A DNA stretch of 64,000 nucleotides from Rhynchopus euleeides (GCA_963210315.1 OY723317.1:682001-746000), one strand, 5' to 3'; shown: positions 43,665 through 55,385, counted from the first letter of the stretch. Numbers and translations are program-made. Notes: generated from the sequence alone by a model not told the origin.

Positions 43665-45812
43665 GGTGCAGCGACGACAGATAACCTGTCTTGGGCGGTG
43701 CTCTACTATTGGTAAACATCGGGAGGTATTCGCACATTCCTTGGGGGATTGATTTTGCCGAGATGTGAAAGCAAACGATCCTCCTCACAGCACATTTTCC
43801 ATGCCTTGGGGAGGGGGTGATTTGCTTTGCCAAATCAGGTTTTGACGGGGTGGGTGGGTGGGAAGAGGCGGTGGGGCGCCAGCCTTCTCTCTCAACGCGC
43901 TTCTCACTACCCGGGGCCGCTTTTGCACGTTGGGGGTTTTAAGTGTAGGAAGGGGTGCGCCCCCAAGCAGAACTTTTTGATGAGTTTGCCCCCCCCCCCC
44001 CCGCTCCACTCGCCAGACCGGGTGCCTTCACTACCGATGCATATATCTTCCAACAGCTCAGCACACGCATGACTCTTTTTTGCGGGGTGCAGATCACACC
44101 GAGCAGAAACATAACGGGGGCCTTCGCTCAGAAATGCAGAGCGGAATGGTGAACCGCCCTCACAACACTGGCTGCAAAGTGACACAGTTTGACACACAGT
44201 GGCACAGAGCGAAGGCCCTTAACGACACATAAGGCACACGCCGCTGTGTGGGGACGTTGGTCAGGGTTGCATTCCTCCACACACACGCGAATCTCTTTAT
44301 AGTGGTGCAGACAACACCGAACACATCCTCTTGTCTTGGTGTGGCCTTCCGACGACGCGGTGGTTGGTGGTTGGGGGGGTCGGTACCGACGGGTCGGTCC
44401 GTTTACTGCCCCCCCCCCCCTCCCTTCCAGCCCCCCGCCCCTATATATAAGTAAATCTCCGACCGAAATGGCGCCCCCCACCTCTTTCCGACCCCATTCC
44501 TGGGAGAATGGAAACCAAGGGAGGCGGCAGATAGGGGAGGGTGCCTTCACTGCGCGTGGCTGGGCAATGTGGTGCGTTTTTTTTGCTGGTGTTCGCACAG
44601 GTGTCGGGGGGGAGGGTGAGGTCACCCACCGCAGCAGGGCAAACCGAACGTTGCCCTGTTCACTAACACACCCCCCCGCCCTTCATCGGGGTCAAGAGGG
44701 CGATTATCAGTTCAGGGGTGTTGTGTGGAGAAACGTAAACGCATCAACAAACAGAATGCAGCCGAGGAATGCACGGGGGCTGCGTTGTATTCTTCGCCTT
44801 CATTTTGCAGCGGGATGAAACGTTGAAAACTATGCGTCTGCAAACCAGTAAGGGGAGAGAAGAACCAGCGGGTATTTGTCGATCGCGAGAACACCGTCGC
44901 GAGAACAATTTCCCATCCGAAGAAAAGATGCCAGCACCCTTGAGGCACGTTACTGCGTTGTAGCAGCAGGCTAGGCGGTCGTGTCTTGTTACAGGGGGGC
45001 GGTGTCGTGGGACCGATGTCTGGTGCTCGGTCTGCGGGGCGGGAGGCGAGGGAGGTGAGTTTCTGGGCGAACCACTCAGAGCTGGGCGAGTCTCAGGTGG
45101 AAGTGGTGGAAGTGGCACGAATTAGAAAACTCCAGTGGCACGACGCCAATCCTTCGCTACCTCGCTCCGCCGCAACTGTGTGAGTGAAGGGCAACACATC
45201 GGATGGGCGGCGCGTGCATGTGGGTGGGGTACCGAACACTCTCTTCAACGGAAAAAGATAGCTGCTGTGCCAAGGCAGGATGCGCGCGCGGTGAAGAATT
45301 CTCATGGGTTGTCTCTGGCGAACTCAAGCAAAACAAGGGCAACAACAAATGGTCTGGGAGGGTGCGGTGGGTAGTGTGGGTCGCGTGGTGCGGGGGGCTA
45401 CAGCCGCACACACAACACCCACGCCACCCCACCCAGAGGGGGAAAGTGGCGACGATTCCACACATTTCCTCAAAGCACCTTGGTGTGGAGGGCACACCGA
45501 ATCATCGCTGTTGCTAGATACGCCAATTCAAATCAGATAATCGCGGAATTTTCAAACCCGAGAGTGAGGGGGCGGGTCGTGGAATAGAAGCGGAGGGGCT
45601 CACAAGGAGGGCCTCCCTTCACTCGTGATGCAGGTTGTGTCCGACATCCAGTGCCGGCTCGGGAGTGAGGAGGTGGAGTGTCGTGGGTGGGTGTCTTACG
45701 GCATGGCCCAACAACCGCGTCATGCACGCTCTGAAGCGGCTAACCGCTGACCCTTTGTATGGTTACGTTCAGGTGAGGGGAACGTGAGCGGAAGCCAGGG
45801 GGCCAACACGGT
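43665..45812. other. Intergenic
   Basis: Includes a small inverted-repeat element (44116-44218), a CACACACGCGAATC short repeat (44278-44315) and the left member of a direct repeat (45256-45820). No gene is recognised. Confidence 0.6.
44116..44218. mobile_element. Miniature inverted-repeat element, GGGCCTTCGCTC type
   Basis: Ends GGGGGCCTTCGCTC and GAGCGAAGGCCC; flanks share TAACG-like sequence. The interior GACACAGTTTGACACAC recurs in a diverged copy at about 61909-61995 (GTCACAGTTTGACACAC). Confidence 0.65.
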
Positions 45813-45820
45813 TCACTCCA
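45256..45820. repeat. Long direct repeat, left member
   Basis: Shares long blocks with 49690-50145: AACAACAAATGGTCTGGGAG, GGGGCTACAGCCGCACACAC, CCAGAGGGGGAAAGTGGCGA, TTTGTATGGTTACGTTCAGG and GAACGTGAGCGGAAGC. Its right edge coincides with the SNARE-gene stop codon. Confidence 0.85.
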
Positions 45821-48800
45821 ACAGGGCCGGGAAGGCAGGGGAGACGAGGGGCGCGCCCAGCAGGTCCCGCACAGGCTTGCCCAGCACGGCAGAGGCCATC
45901 AGCAGCATCGAGGCTTCGACCATCTCAACAGGGTTCTCGCTCCGCTTCACCGCTGTGTCCATCACCGTCTCGTCGAAGCAGTGCGTCACCACCGTCACCA
46001 CATGCATCTCCGCGCTGACCAGCGGCAGCTCCCCACACTTCGTCAATGCGGAGAGCACGGCAAACGCATGGGCCCGCTCGCTCTCCAGCGCCTCCCCGCT
46101 CAGCACCTCCTCCTCCGCCTTCTTCGCAACGAGGCCTTTCGAGCGCAGACGCCGCCACTCGCCCCCCACAGTGATGGTGGTGGGGCGCACACACGCAATC
46201 CCCTCGATGCGCCCCAGGTGCTGCTCCAGCCTCTCGGGCAGCTGGCTGATGTCCTCCTCCTCCTCCTCCGCTGCCTGTCCACCCGCCTCAGCGCTGCTGT
46301 CGCGCTGCTCTGCTGCCACCTGCTCCCCCTGCTCCTCCCCTGCGGCGGGTTGCTGTGCCTCGCCTGACGGCACAACCTCCTGTTCTGCTTCTGCTTCTGC
46401 TGCAGCTGCCTTGCGCTTCTCCATCCCCTCACAAAGCTGCCGGATATCTGACTCCTTCGCCCCGATCGTCGGGATGCATTCCATCTTCGGCTGGGGGGCG
46501 GAGGCGGAGGAAGACCCGGCGCCTGGCATGCCCAGGGAAAGGGAAGGCATGCTCAGCGACCCGAGGAAGGAGGACTTCTTCTTGGCAGTCTTGTAGAACT
46601 GCTTCGACGACGACGAGAGACACTCGGACCGGCACTGCAAGGGGTGTGTGTGGTGGGCAGAAGATGAGCGAGAAGAATGCCGCACAGGAGGGTCGGATAA
46701 CCCGCTCCGCCCACTCCGCCCCCACTCCCAAGAACCCCGGTGCGCTGTTGCATACCACGAGATCGTCCAGCTTCTCGCCACGCTCCAAGAGGCAGTCAAT
46801 ATTCATAGCAGAGATGTTACGGACGTAGTCCACCTCGGCAGTGACCTTGGCCAGCTGTTCCATGTTCGCCAGGTCATTCTCCGTGCTGAGCTTGACTTCC
46901 AAGTCTGCGCTGGTGAGGCTGGCACCAGCAGCCATCGCATGACGGGCCTCGGCGAGAGTCTCTCTGGCAGTCCGAAGAGCACTACGCTGTGGGAAGCTGC
47001 CACCACTGCTCACGACGCAGCAAAGCCCAGGAGGCGAGGAGATGTCAACACAGCGCACCATCTGATACCCCGCCTCGGTGTTCTCAGCGAGAAAGTCCGC
47101 AGGACTGCCGCCCTTCTTGGCCACCATCTGGGAGACGTGGGCGAGGTGCTCCCTCCGTGCAGCCCTCATCAGAAAGGGTGACGAGTTGACATCGATTGCC
47201 TCTGCCATCACCGAGGCAGCGCACGGCCCGCCCCCCTCTCCACCCACCCGGGTATACAGGGTGATGGAGAAGATACGCGGGGTGCCGCCATTGATCTCTG
47301 CCCGAGTCGCAGCATCGATGCGTCGCTGTTCGTCTTGTTTCTGCTTCTGCAGTTTCTGGACGCGAGCCCGCTCCTGCTGCTCCTCCACCTGGCGCTTCTT
47401 GGCAGCAGCGACGAATGCGGCAACGGCGTGTGCCCTGCTGCGGACGCAGGCAACCTTGCCCTTCACGGAGGTCTCGTGCTGGGGGCCCTCCGGCCTGTAG
47501 GCCAGCAGGTCGGAGGCGATGTGCTGTGCCGTGAAGAGGTCCATCAGCTGCTGCGACAGCGCGACCTCCTTCGCGAGGCTGCCCTGCGGCAGGTTCAGCA
47601 CCGCCTCGACCTGCGGCTTGACCTGCACCACGCACACCGCGAACAGCGTCGCCTCCATCTGCATGCTGCGGTACGCCTGGGCGAAGCGGCGCTGCTCGGG
47701 CGACAGCGACTCCACCGCCTTGCGGAACTCCTTGGCGCTGGGTATCTCCTCCAGGTCGAGCGGGATGCTGAGGTCGTCCCTGCTCTGAAGCAGCACAGCG
47801 TGGCGTGGGATAAACGTGTCTGGTCCTGACACCACACCCAGCACTGCGATGTACGCGCCGAACTGGCGTGCCCTGAGGCGCAGCGTGGTTGCGGCAGGAG
47901 GTTCGGTGGAGAACCTGTGCGCGCAGTGTGCGTGCAGGTACCGCGGGCCGTGGAAGACGACCTCCGTCGTGGCGTCGAGGGCGAACCGTGTGCCGCGCCG
48001 CGGTGCCTCCACCCGGCACGACACTGTCTCCATCTCAGCCGCCGCACCGCCCGTGCCGCGCACCAGCTCCAGCGTGCCCTCGGGGTCGCGGGCAGGCTGC
48101 CGCACCGCGTAGCTGAAGGGGCGGGGTGCAGCCGCAGCGGTGAACAGCTTCCGGCAGTGGTAGCTCATGTAGGTCGCGAAGTCGTGCGACGACACCTCAC
48201 GCCCGATGGCACGCACCAGCTGGTCGCGCAGCAGCAGCTCCACGTAGTCCAAGCCCTCCTCGATGGCGTCCTGCATGCCGAAGAGGTACGATGCGACGTA
48301 CGCCACTGACGCTGCTGCGACTGTGACACCTGCAGCAGAAGAGCCGTACGACGCGCCGACTGTGGCCAGCCCCTCCTGCAGCCGCCGCCTGGACTCCTCC
48401 ACAAGGCTTGCCCGGTCTGTGGCAGACGGTGTCTCAGCCAGCGGGGCCTGCGCGACTGTGCCCGCCTCCGGACTCTGCTCCGCCTGACGCAGCACAGGCA
48501 GGGCAGGCGAGAAGACAGAGGCGCAGCACATCGACAGGTCCTCGCCGTGCTCCTCGTCTGCCACAAACACGCTGTGCACGAAGTAGCCGTACACCTCACG
48601 CCCCCAGCCACCCAAGGCGCTGAGGCACTGCAGCGCACCCTCCACATCGCTGTTGCGGCGTGGGGTGTGGCACCCACGCCCCGTCCGGTCGATCGCAAAC
48701 ACAGGGGCAAGGTCTGCGTTCAGCGTGCGCAGCAGCCACGTCAGGTCTGTCGAGAAGGGTGCGTCGCTGGTGCGCGCACGGTAAGGCGGGTCGTTACTGC

Positions 48801-49332
48801 ACGTCGTCACCAGGCTGCGGTTGGTCCCCTCTGCCAGCAGCAGCGTGCTGCTGCTGTCGTCTGCGTCTGCCCCGCGCACCAGGCAGACCCGCCACTGTGC
48901 CTCGTAGTCCCACTCGTACATCTCCACCGTCGTCACCGCCCCTGTGAGCTTCCGGAACGTGCCACGCAGCCCACGCACCTCCTCGGCATGCTTGCCCTGT
49001 GCGCCCTGCTCCTTCGACAGCCGCCTCCGGAATGTGCACGTCTCCGAATGCTGCAGCTCCAGCTGCACCCTGTGATCCCGTGCCCACACGTGTGCTGTCC
49101 GCAACGCCTCGCCTGCATCCGCCTCCGCCTCCGCCCCCGCCCCCAGGCACCGCAGCCCTGCCAGCACCGCCTCCACCCCGGCACACACCACAAACTCCGC
49201 AACACTGAACTTGTCGGCGTAGGTGTGGGGCACGTCCGCAGCAGCCACAGGGTGCCTGCACCGGTCCAGCACCTTCTCCGCCTCCCTTGTCCCGCGTGCG
49301 ATGCTCTCTGCGGTGGCTGCGTAGCGCGACAT
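45813..49332 (-). CDS. Giant longin R-SNARE-like protein
   Basis: Two exons: 49332..46756 (859 codons), intron 46755..46635 (121 bp, GTATGC...TTGCAG, phase 0) and 46634..45813; 1132 aa. Residues about 1-640 are an unrecognised conserved-looking region (VFAIDRTGRGCHTPRRN, SYHCRKLFTAAA). Residues about 640-680 are Gln/Lys coiled coil. Residues about 685-800 look like a longin domain (RIFSITLYTRV...YQMVRCVDISSPPGLCCVVS...ETLAEAR). Residues about 815-885 are a SNARE heptad region: LAKVTAEVDYVRNISAMNID, CLLERGEKLDDLV, then across the intron CRSECLSSSSKQFYKTAKKK, with zero-layer Arg851. Thus an R-SNARE, a fusion protein of vesicle traffic. No transmembrane segment or CAAX follows; instead 240 further residues (acidic, then VVTVVTHCFDETVMDTAVKR...). 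ATG at 49332 is the first before coding-like sequence. Confidence 0.72.
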
Positions 49333-49689
49333 GCCGGCAGGGGTCAGGGCAGGGTCCCACCCACACACCCTGTCCCTGTGAGTTGAGGGTGTGTGTGTCG
49401 TCAGGTGGAGGACACACCAACAGCAGGGCGGCAGAACACTATGTCCGACACTGTGCGGTGCAAAAGGAAGGGCGATACCCAACTGCCCTTGGAATGGGCC
49501 TTCCTTCCATGCGGGGGGGGAGGGGCCTCGTCTTGCAACGTGCACCGATGATTTGTATTTTGTTTTCAACTGCTTCTCATGCATGGGAAGGTGGCGTAAT
49601 TGGCGGCTGTGAGGGCAACACACTGCTCGTGCCTCCCTGTGCATTCGTTTTCCCCCCTCGCACCTCCCTCGCAATACGTTATGAGCGAA

Positions 49690-50145
49690 CAGATAGCTGC
49701 TCTGCCAAGAAAGAATGTATGCAGTGCAGGATTCTCGTGAGTGGTCTCTGCCGAACTTGGCAAAACAAGGTCAACAACAAATGGTCTGGGAGGGTGCGGT
49801 GGGTCATGTGGGTCGCGTGGCGCGGGGGGCTACAGCCGCACACACACAACACCCACGCCACCCCACCCAGAGGGGGAAAGTGGCGACAATTCCACACAGT
49901 CCTCAAGCATCTTGGTGTGGAGGCCACACCGACTCTTCGCTGCTGTTGGATACGTCAACTCAAATCAGAAATATTGGCATGCGAGTCACGAAGGGGAGGG
50001 ACGCGGTGTGAGGCACTGGAGCCATGAACGGGTGAGCGGGTGGGCGTCTCATGCACGTTCTGAAGCGGCTCACCAGTGCCCCTTTGTATGGTTACGTTCA
50101 GGTGAGGGGAACGTGAGCGGAAGCGGGGGTCAACACGGCTCACTC
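49690..50145. repeat. Long direct repeat, right member
   Basis: Same orientation as 45256-45820, with small indels. Together they bracket the SNARE gene. Confidence 0.85.
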
Positions 50146-51206
50146 CTTGCCTTGCAAAGAACGAAATACTGCGGTCGGGAGTGGTTCAGGTACAAAGGCA
50201 AGGTACGAAACTGAGGTACATTTTTTAGGACCCCAAAAAATCATCACAAAAGTGCGCATCAGGTGTCACAAGTGGGCTCCAGACGGTTTCCGGGGGGGTA
50301 TGGGTCGGATTTTCGGGTCAGATCAGGTATTAGGGCGGTTCTGATGGTATGTTGAAATTTTTGGTATTTGTACGTTTTTAGGGGGGCTTATGACCCCCCC
50401 TAGGGGGGGGGGGTGCAGATGGCAAATCAGTAGCGGGAAAACGAAAGCAAAACCAACAGCAAAAATGATGTGCAAAATGTTCACTCATTCATGCGCAGGC
50501 GGTATACCTGCACAGCAGAAGAAATCTGGGGCAGCTTTGTTGATGTGTTGCGGAGTTGGGCGGGGGAAGAGATGCTGTGGGGTCGGGGCACGGGGGGGGT
50601 TGGGGGGGGAAGGGCGGATGCCGCAATTCCACCACGTCGCGCCTGAGGGTGTCGGCGTCTTAACGGGTATTGCGTGAAAACAGGACAGGGGATGTTGGGT
50701 ACGCACCGATATATCCAGAGGCGGGGCAAATAACAGAAATCAACTCAACTGCAGGAGTGTTGCCGGTTGTGTTTGCCGTTGCCCCTTCCCGCAATAGTCT
50801 CGGCGCGATCGCGATCTTTATTTTTTAAACTTCGTACCCGTCCCCCCACATTGTGCCCTTCCATCTTCTCACACGAGAGAAGAGGTACTGCCCTGTTTTG
50901 CGAAATATACAGGAATGTCACATCGCCGCCGCCCACCCCCCCACCTGCCATGCCCTAACCCCTTCTTCCCACGTCCCGCAGCAGAAATGCGTTGACGCTT
51001 CCACACACACTCACGAACCCACTTGCCTGATGAAGGGGGTGGTGTGTAGAGCACGTTTGGCAGAGCTGAATGACACTTTCCGCGCGAAAGTCGTGTGCGT
51101 AAAAAATATCCCAAAAAAATAATGTGAAATCACGGGGCATCAACATCAACACCAACAGGCGTGATAACAAGGGGTGGCCATAAAATTACGTAAAAAAGTT
51201 AGCGTG

Positions 51207-51310
51207 CACGGTGGACTCCAGCGGGGGTAGGGTAACCCTTTTCGGGTGTCTCAACTAGGGGGAGTCCAACTCCCGCTAGCGGGAGTCTGACTCCCCCTAG
51301 CGGGAGTCTT
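51207..51310. repeat. CACGGTGGACTCC-type terminal array
   Basis: Starts CACGGTGGACTCCAGCGGGG, followed by inverted CTAGCGGGAGTC/GACTCCCGCTAG copies. It resembles the ends of the 29540-31511 element. No partner end was found on the right of the ORF pair. Confidence 0.6.
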
Positions 51311-51440
51311 TTCACCTATTTTCACTCATTTTTCCCATGATACCTATGCAATGTGGCACTCGTCACTGAAGTACAGCCACACACACACACACCAAACGGA
51401 CGTTTCCACCCATCCCAGCTCGCAGACCTGATTCACAAAA

Positions 51441-52442
51441 ATGGGGAAGACGACAACGAAGCCGGCAGTGAAGGTGGCAGCGAAGCCGGCGGCGAAGTCG
51501 AGTAAGAAGAAGAAGAGCGCAGAGAGTCCCGAGGCTGCGGAGGCGACGAACATTGTGGCTGATTTTTGCACGGCCTTCCTCGTTAAAAAAGGGGGAAGTG
51601 TGCTGACACTGGGATCCATTAGAAGGCTCCTAGCAACGGTGTTGACCGGCAAGGAGATCAACAAGCACAGCCCCCAGGTGGCCAACGCCATCACCGCCGT
51701 ATTCCCTGACATGGACAAGCTCGCTGTGAGGGAGGTCGAGATGATGCAGAAGGACGGCACCCTCCCCGCCACCTACAGGGTTGAGGTGAAGCGCGGGAAG
51801 GTGCAAGACACCAAGTTGGTGGGTGTCACCCTCAAGCCAAAGATGCCCTTGGCTTGGGCGGAGGAGGGCCACAAGAAGAATCCGCTGTACCAGCGGGTCC
51901 TTGCTGCGCTTGCCCCGGCCTACAAGGAGGTCGAGATGAACAACGTGTACACTGCCGTGCAGCAGGAGGAGGATACTACGACGAAGAATGTGATGCAGCA
52001 CTTCCCGGTGGTCACCCCGTTGCCTGGGGCAGCCAACGTGCATGTGGTGATGCTCGAGGGGCTGTTGACCCGGGTTGAGTTTTCAGTGACAGGCCTGCAG
52101 GTGTCGCTGACGTGTCTTCGCGTGGTCCACAAGGGTTCGACAATCCCCAGCGGCACATACACCGCCACCTATTTCCTCCCCAGGAGCCCTGCCGATGGCG
52201 AGCCCATCACCTGCGAGCAGGTGGAGGGGCAGTTGGCCCTGTGGAAGGTCACCGTTCCTTTGGAACAGCCCCGCGCCACGGTGACCGGCTCAGGCCAGGC
52301 CAACACCTCCACCGTGGGGAGGTACAAGGACCTGCTGGGGATCGACCTCGCACAGCCTGAGGTCCCCGACACAGAGGAAGAAGCCCCTCCGAGCATCCCG
52401 CAGGCCATCACAGTGGAGGAGGACGACATGGACACCCTCTGA
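51441..52442 (+). CDS. Lys-rich-headed protein of unknown function, possible mobile-element ORF 1
   Basis: 333 aa on the plus strand, against all cellular genes here. ATG at 51441 follows CTCGCAG by 14 nt, an acceptor-like site. Residues 1-35 are Lys/Ala/Thr-rich (KTTTKPAVKVAAKPAAKSSK), like a histone-type DNA-binding tail. Residues about 40-330 look globular, without membrane spans: FCTAFLVKKGG, SIRRLLATVLTGKEINKHSP, NPLYQRVLAALAPAYKEVEM and FSVTGLQVSLTCLRVV. I do not recognise the family. It is followed after 203 bp by a co-oriented ORF, suggesting one unit. It may be a cellular gene, a domesticated protein or a transposon-encoded accessory protein. Confidence 0.7.
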   Translation: MGKTTTKPAVKVAAKPAAKSSKKKKSAESPEAAEATNIVADFCTAFLVKKGGSVLTLGSIRRLLATVLTGKEINKHSPQVANAITAVFPDMDKLAVREVEMMQKDGTLPATYRVEVKRGKVQDTKLVGVTLKPKMPLAWAEEGHKKNPLYQRVLAALAPAYKEVEMNNVYTAVQQEEDTTTKNVMQHFPVVTPLPGAANVHVVMLEGLLTRVEFSVTGLQVSLTCLRVVHKGSTIPSGTYTATYFLPRSPADGEPITCEQVEGQLALWKVTVPLEQPRATVTGSGQANTSTVGRYKDLLGIDLAQPEVPDTEEEAPPSIPQAITVEEDDMDTL

Positions 52443-52645
52443 GGGAAGCTGGCTGTGCATCAGCCTGCGGAAGTTGAATGATCAGACTGTCATGGAAGCC
52501 ACAAACCCCACACTCCAAAACATCGACAGTTTTTTCGCTTGGCTACATCTGACGTGGTGTGTGTGTTGCAACCTTATTCGGCTCCACTCACACTCGCTCT
52601 CACAGGTGTCACAGGGGGTATTTTCAAGACCCATGCCATCGAACC

Positions 52646-54406
52646 ATGTCGAATGCAAATGAAGCGAAGAGTGTCGGGGAGACTCTTGCTGCCAACCGGC
52701 ATGCCCTTCGGATGTCTCAACGGACACTCGCCAAGGTCAACCAGCTTCATAAGGAGCGTGTTGGTGAGAACCTGGGTGTGTCACGAAAGCGACTCCGCGA
52801 AATGGAGAAGCCTGCCTGCGAACGTGTTGAATGGCGCCTTTCCCGTGGTTTGCTCGGGGCATTTGAGTTCCTCGAAGAAGAGGCGGGAGAATCATCGACA
52901 ATGCAGTGTAGCGTGCCACTTCTCGGCGTCATGTACACGGACGGATACACGCCACGTAATTCATTACGTTCCGATAACGCACGTGTCCGTCTGTCTCTCG
53001 GGGTCATCAATCCCGAAAACACGATGACTGCGCCGGGTATTACTTTCTCAGACCTTCCGAAAGGTGATCACAAGCTGTTCCAAAATCACGCGTTGCTGCA
53101 ACAGATCATGAGGCTGCACAAAGCGAAAATCTTCCGAGGGGTGCATGTCGCGAGTGTGTCCATAGCAAGAATAACCGCCGACCATGCTGAGCAGTGGGCA
53201 ACAATGAGGCGATGCGGGGGGCGAGGGCACCGATGCTCACTGTGCGACATCCCAGAAGAACGCTGGTATCAACAGGTGCATCGATACCCGCACCTGACTC
53301 TCTCTGAGATGAAAGAGGCTGGCTACCCCTCCCTCTTGGCAGGTGTGCTTCCCAATGCCCGCTACGTCACCCCAGCACTCCATGACTGCAAGGGGCTCGC
53401 CATGCGGCTGATCAGGGTACTGGATGAGACAACAAAAAAAATATTCGACAAGACCTGTACAAACCTTGCACTGAATGTGTCGCAGAATGGGACAGGTGCT
53501 CAGTTCCGGAAGGTCGTGCTTGCCATGTCACAGGACACCACCTACAAGGGCTTGTTCCGCTACCTCTTTGTCTCCCTTGCAGACCTCATGCATTTCCGGT
53601 ATGCAGACATCCCCTGGCGCTTCTGGGGATGCAAGGATGAGTCAGCCCGGATTCCCTTCTTGCGTGCTCGGATCTCAGGGCATATATTTCACTGGTTGAT
53701 GGAGCATGCCGAAAAGGGATCAACGCGCAATGCCTACGTACACAGTCTCCATCATTGGTGGGCTCCAGAAGATGCAGTGCCTCTGCAGAACAACGACGAA
53801 TTTGAAGAAGCAGAGAACGGACATCGCAAGAAAGATGCCGTTACAATCGCCAGCTCCGCAACTTACGAGAGAGATCTTGCAATGGCAGAAGAGAAGCGGC
53901 GCGAATCGGGCATGCCTTGGAAGGTTGCGCACCTGTCGCAGGACGGGATCCTCGGGTATAGAGAAGTCATTCTGTGTCCGTGTCTGCACACCCGACACGC
54001 TCATAGATTGGCTGTGTATGTTCTTTGCACACAGTTGACACAGCTGCAGAAGGGGTTTGTGCACTGCAACACACAGGACTTCGTTGAACCCAGCAGCGCG
54101 CCCTACTTCCTGTTCCGGTTCCCCGAAGGACACCGCAAATTATCGCTCTGCTTGTGCAAAATGCCAATCCCGCTGGGGGCGACTTTCACACCATTCGTGT
54201 CATCCGAGGCGACTTTGAGCACGCTTGACCAACGCGCACAGCAGGAGGGGGATGACAGTTCTGACGAAGAAGATGAGGAAAGCCTGCAGGATGGTTTGTC
54301 TTGCCCAAGGTGTAACACAACTACGACAGGCGACGGCCGCACTTTGACACCTCAAATTCTAACCGCTCACCTCCGCAGGTGCAGCCGCTACCAGGAGGAT
54401 AGGTAG
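52646..54406 (+). CDS. Putative transposase-like protein, possible mobile-element ORF 2
   Basis: 586 aa, ATG at 52646 (MSNANEAKSVGETL); the frame above it starts only with GTG. Basic helical N-terminus (NRHALRMSQRTLAKVNQLHK, VSRKRLREMEK). A middle region has LLGVMYTDGYTPRNSL, ARITADHAEQWATMRRCGGR, GHRCSLCDIPEERW and YVTPALHDCKGLAMRLI. The order acidic strand, D-H, C-x2-C knuckle, L-H-D resembles RNase-H-fold transposases that carry a zinc knuckle between catalytic blocks; this is an inference by eye. The C-terminus has an acidic run (SSDEEDEE) and a finger-like C-x2-C...H-x3-C (LSCPRCN...LTAHLRRC). Codon use is less G/C-ending than in tubulin or eL43. Complete and uninterrupted, so possibly functional. 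Confidence 0.65.
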   Translation: MSNANEAKSVGETLAANRHALRMSQRTLAKVNQLHKERVGENLGVSRKRLREMEKPACERVEWRLSRGLLGAFEFLEEEAGESSTMQCSVPLLGVMYTDGYTPRNSLRSDNARVRLSLGVINPENTMTAPGITFSDLPKGDHKLFQNHALLQQIMRLHKAKIFRGVHVASVSIARITADHAEQWATMRRCGGRGHRCSLCDIPEERWYQQVHRYPHLTLSEMKEAGYPSLLAGVLPNARYVTPALHDCKGLAMRLIRVLDETTKKIFDKTCTNLALNVSQNGTGAQFRKVVLAMSQDTTYKGLFRYLFVSLADLMHFRYADIPWRFWGCKDESARIPFLRARISGHIFHWLMEHAEKGSTRNAYVHSLHHWWAPEDAVPLQNNDEFEEAENGHRKKDAVTIASSATYERDLAMAEEKRRESGMPWKVAHLSQDGILGYREVILCPCLHTRHAHRLAVYVLCTQLTQLQKGFVHCNTQDFVEPSSAPYFLFRFPEGHRKLSLCLCKMPIPLGATFTPFVSSEATLSTLDQRAQQEGDDSSDEEDEESLQDGLSCPRCNTTTTGDGRTLTPQILTAHLRRCSRYQEDR

Positions 54407-55274
54407 GTAGTCCAGAGTCCGGGGAAACTGACAGAAGCAAAACAAGCCCCTCCCCATCCCTCTTCCACCTTCCCCCCGCATGATTTTACCCCCCACGCCA
54501 GTAGACTGTAACTATATGATGGTCTCTCTCTCTCTCTCTTTCGCTCTCTCGCTGACTCCAACGCATAACGAATAAACCCCGTGAAGGGAGATTCGCGCTT
54601 TTCGCGCTTTTCGCTCTTCTCCCCCCCCGCTTTGTCTTTTGATTCACGAACCTGCAAGTTTCCCCACGCCCTCCCCCCCACTCACCCTGTGTGAAAAGGA
54701 AGTGGGTGGGGTGGGGAGTGCGGTGCAGAGACGTGTGTGGGTGAGTCTGTTGACCAATAGTGAGATATTCCTCTAGCACACCCGAGCTGCGTCGGAACAC
54801 TGTGTGTGAATGCAGCCCAAGGGTGGATTGGCAAGGGAGAAAAATGGGTGGGGGTGGGGGTGGCTATGGGGGGACTAGCGAGCTGGTGGGTTCTGTTCGA
54901 ACGTCTCGAATATAAGATGGGGGGGGGGGGAGGTGGTTGTGCACTGCGCCAAAGCCGGGCGAACAAGAATATCCAGATCACCCAGAACTGCGGCCATTCG
55001 GGATATGTTGTACTGTGCGAACTGGAGAGACGGTTTTTGCCTTGGAAGTTGCAGAGAAGGGTCGGAGTAAATAACGAGAGACAAGTCAAGAATACAGTAA
55101 GGCACAGCTGGAAGCTGCGGAGAGATATCCAAATAAAGGCGGATGCTGGCTGTGAACAGAGAGAGGTGCGGTTGTTTTTCCCGAAGTTTTCTTTTTTTTT
55201 TTTGTCCCCCACCCAGCTTGCCCTCAATGTGCAACATATGCTGACACTGGTGGTGCAGTGCTATATGCTGTCCT

Positions 55275-55385
55275 GGGGGGCCTTCGCTACCAAGTGTGAC
55301 TGAGTGAGAAAAAGTGAGCTCCAGCCCACTTCCCCTCACTGACTGACGAGCTGTGACGAGCAGTGACTGGTAGCGAGGGCCCCCC
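55275..55385. mobile_element. Miniature inverted-repeat element, GGGCCCTCGCTACCAG family, copy 3
   Basis: Ends GGGGGGCCTTCGCTACCA and TGGTAGCGAGGGCCCCC, with CCTG outside both ends. The interior matches copies 1 and 2. Confidence 0.8.

Larger units (their letters stand above)
49333..51440. other. Intergenic with right member of the direct repeat
   Basis: Contains the direct repeat 49690-50145, G/C runs (50396-50413), and at 51200-51310 a subterminal-type array CACGGTGGACTCCAGCGGG with GACTCCC(G/C)CTAGCGGGAGTC repeats, perhaps one end of a mobile unit that includes the plus-strand ORFs. No other gene. Confidence 0.55.

Noticed and set aside
46635..46755. Separate genes for the SNARE region and its C-terminal part
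   Set aside because: GTATGC...TTGCAG boundaries join the two frames in phase and complete the SNARE heptads.
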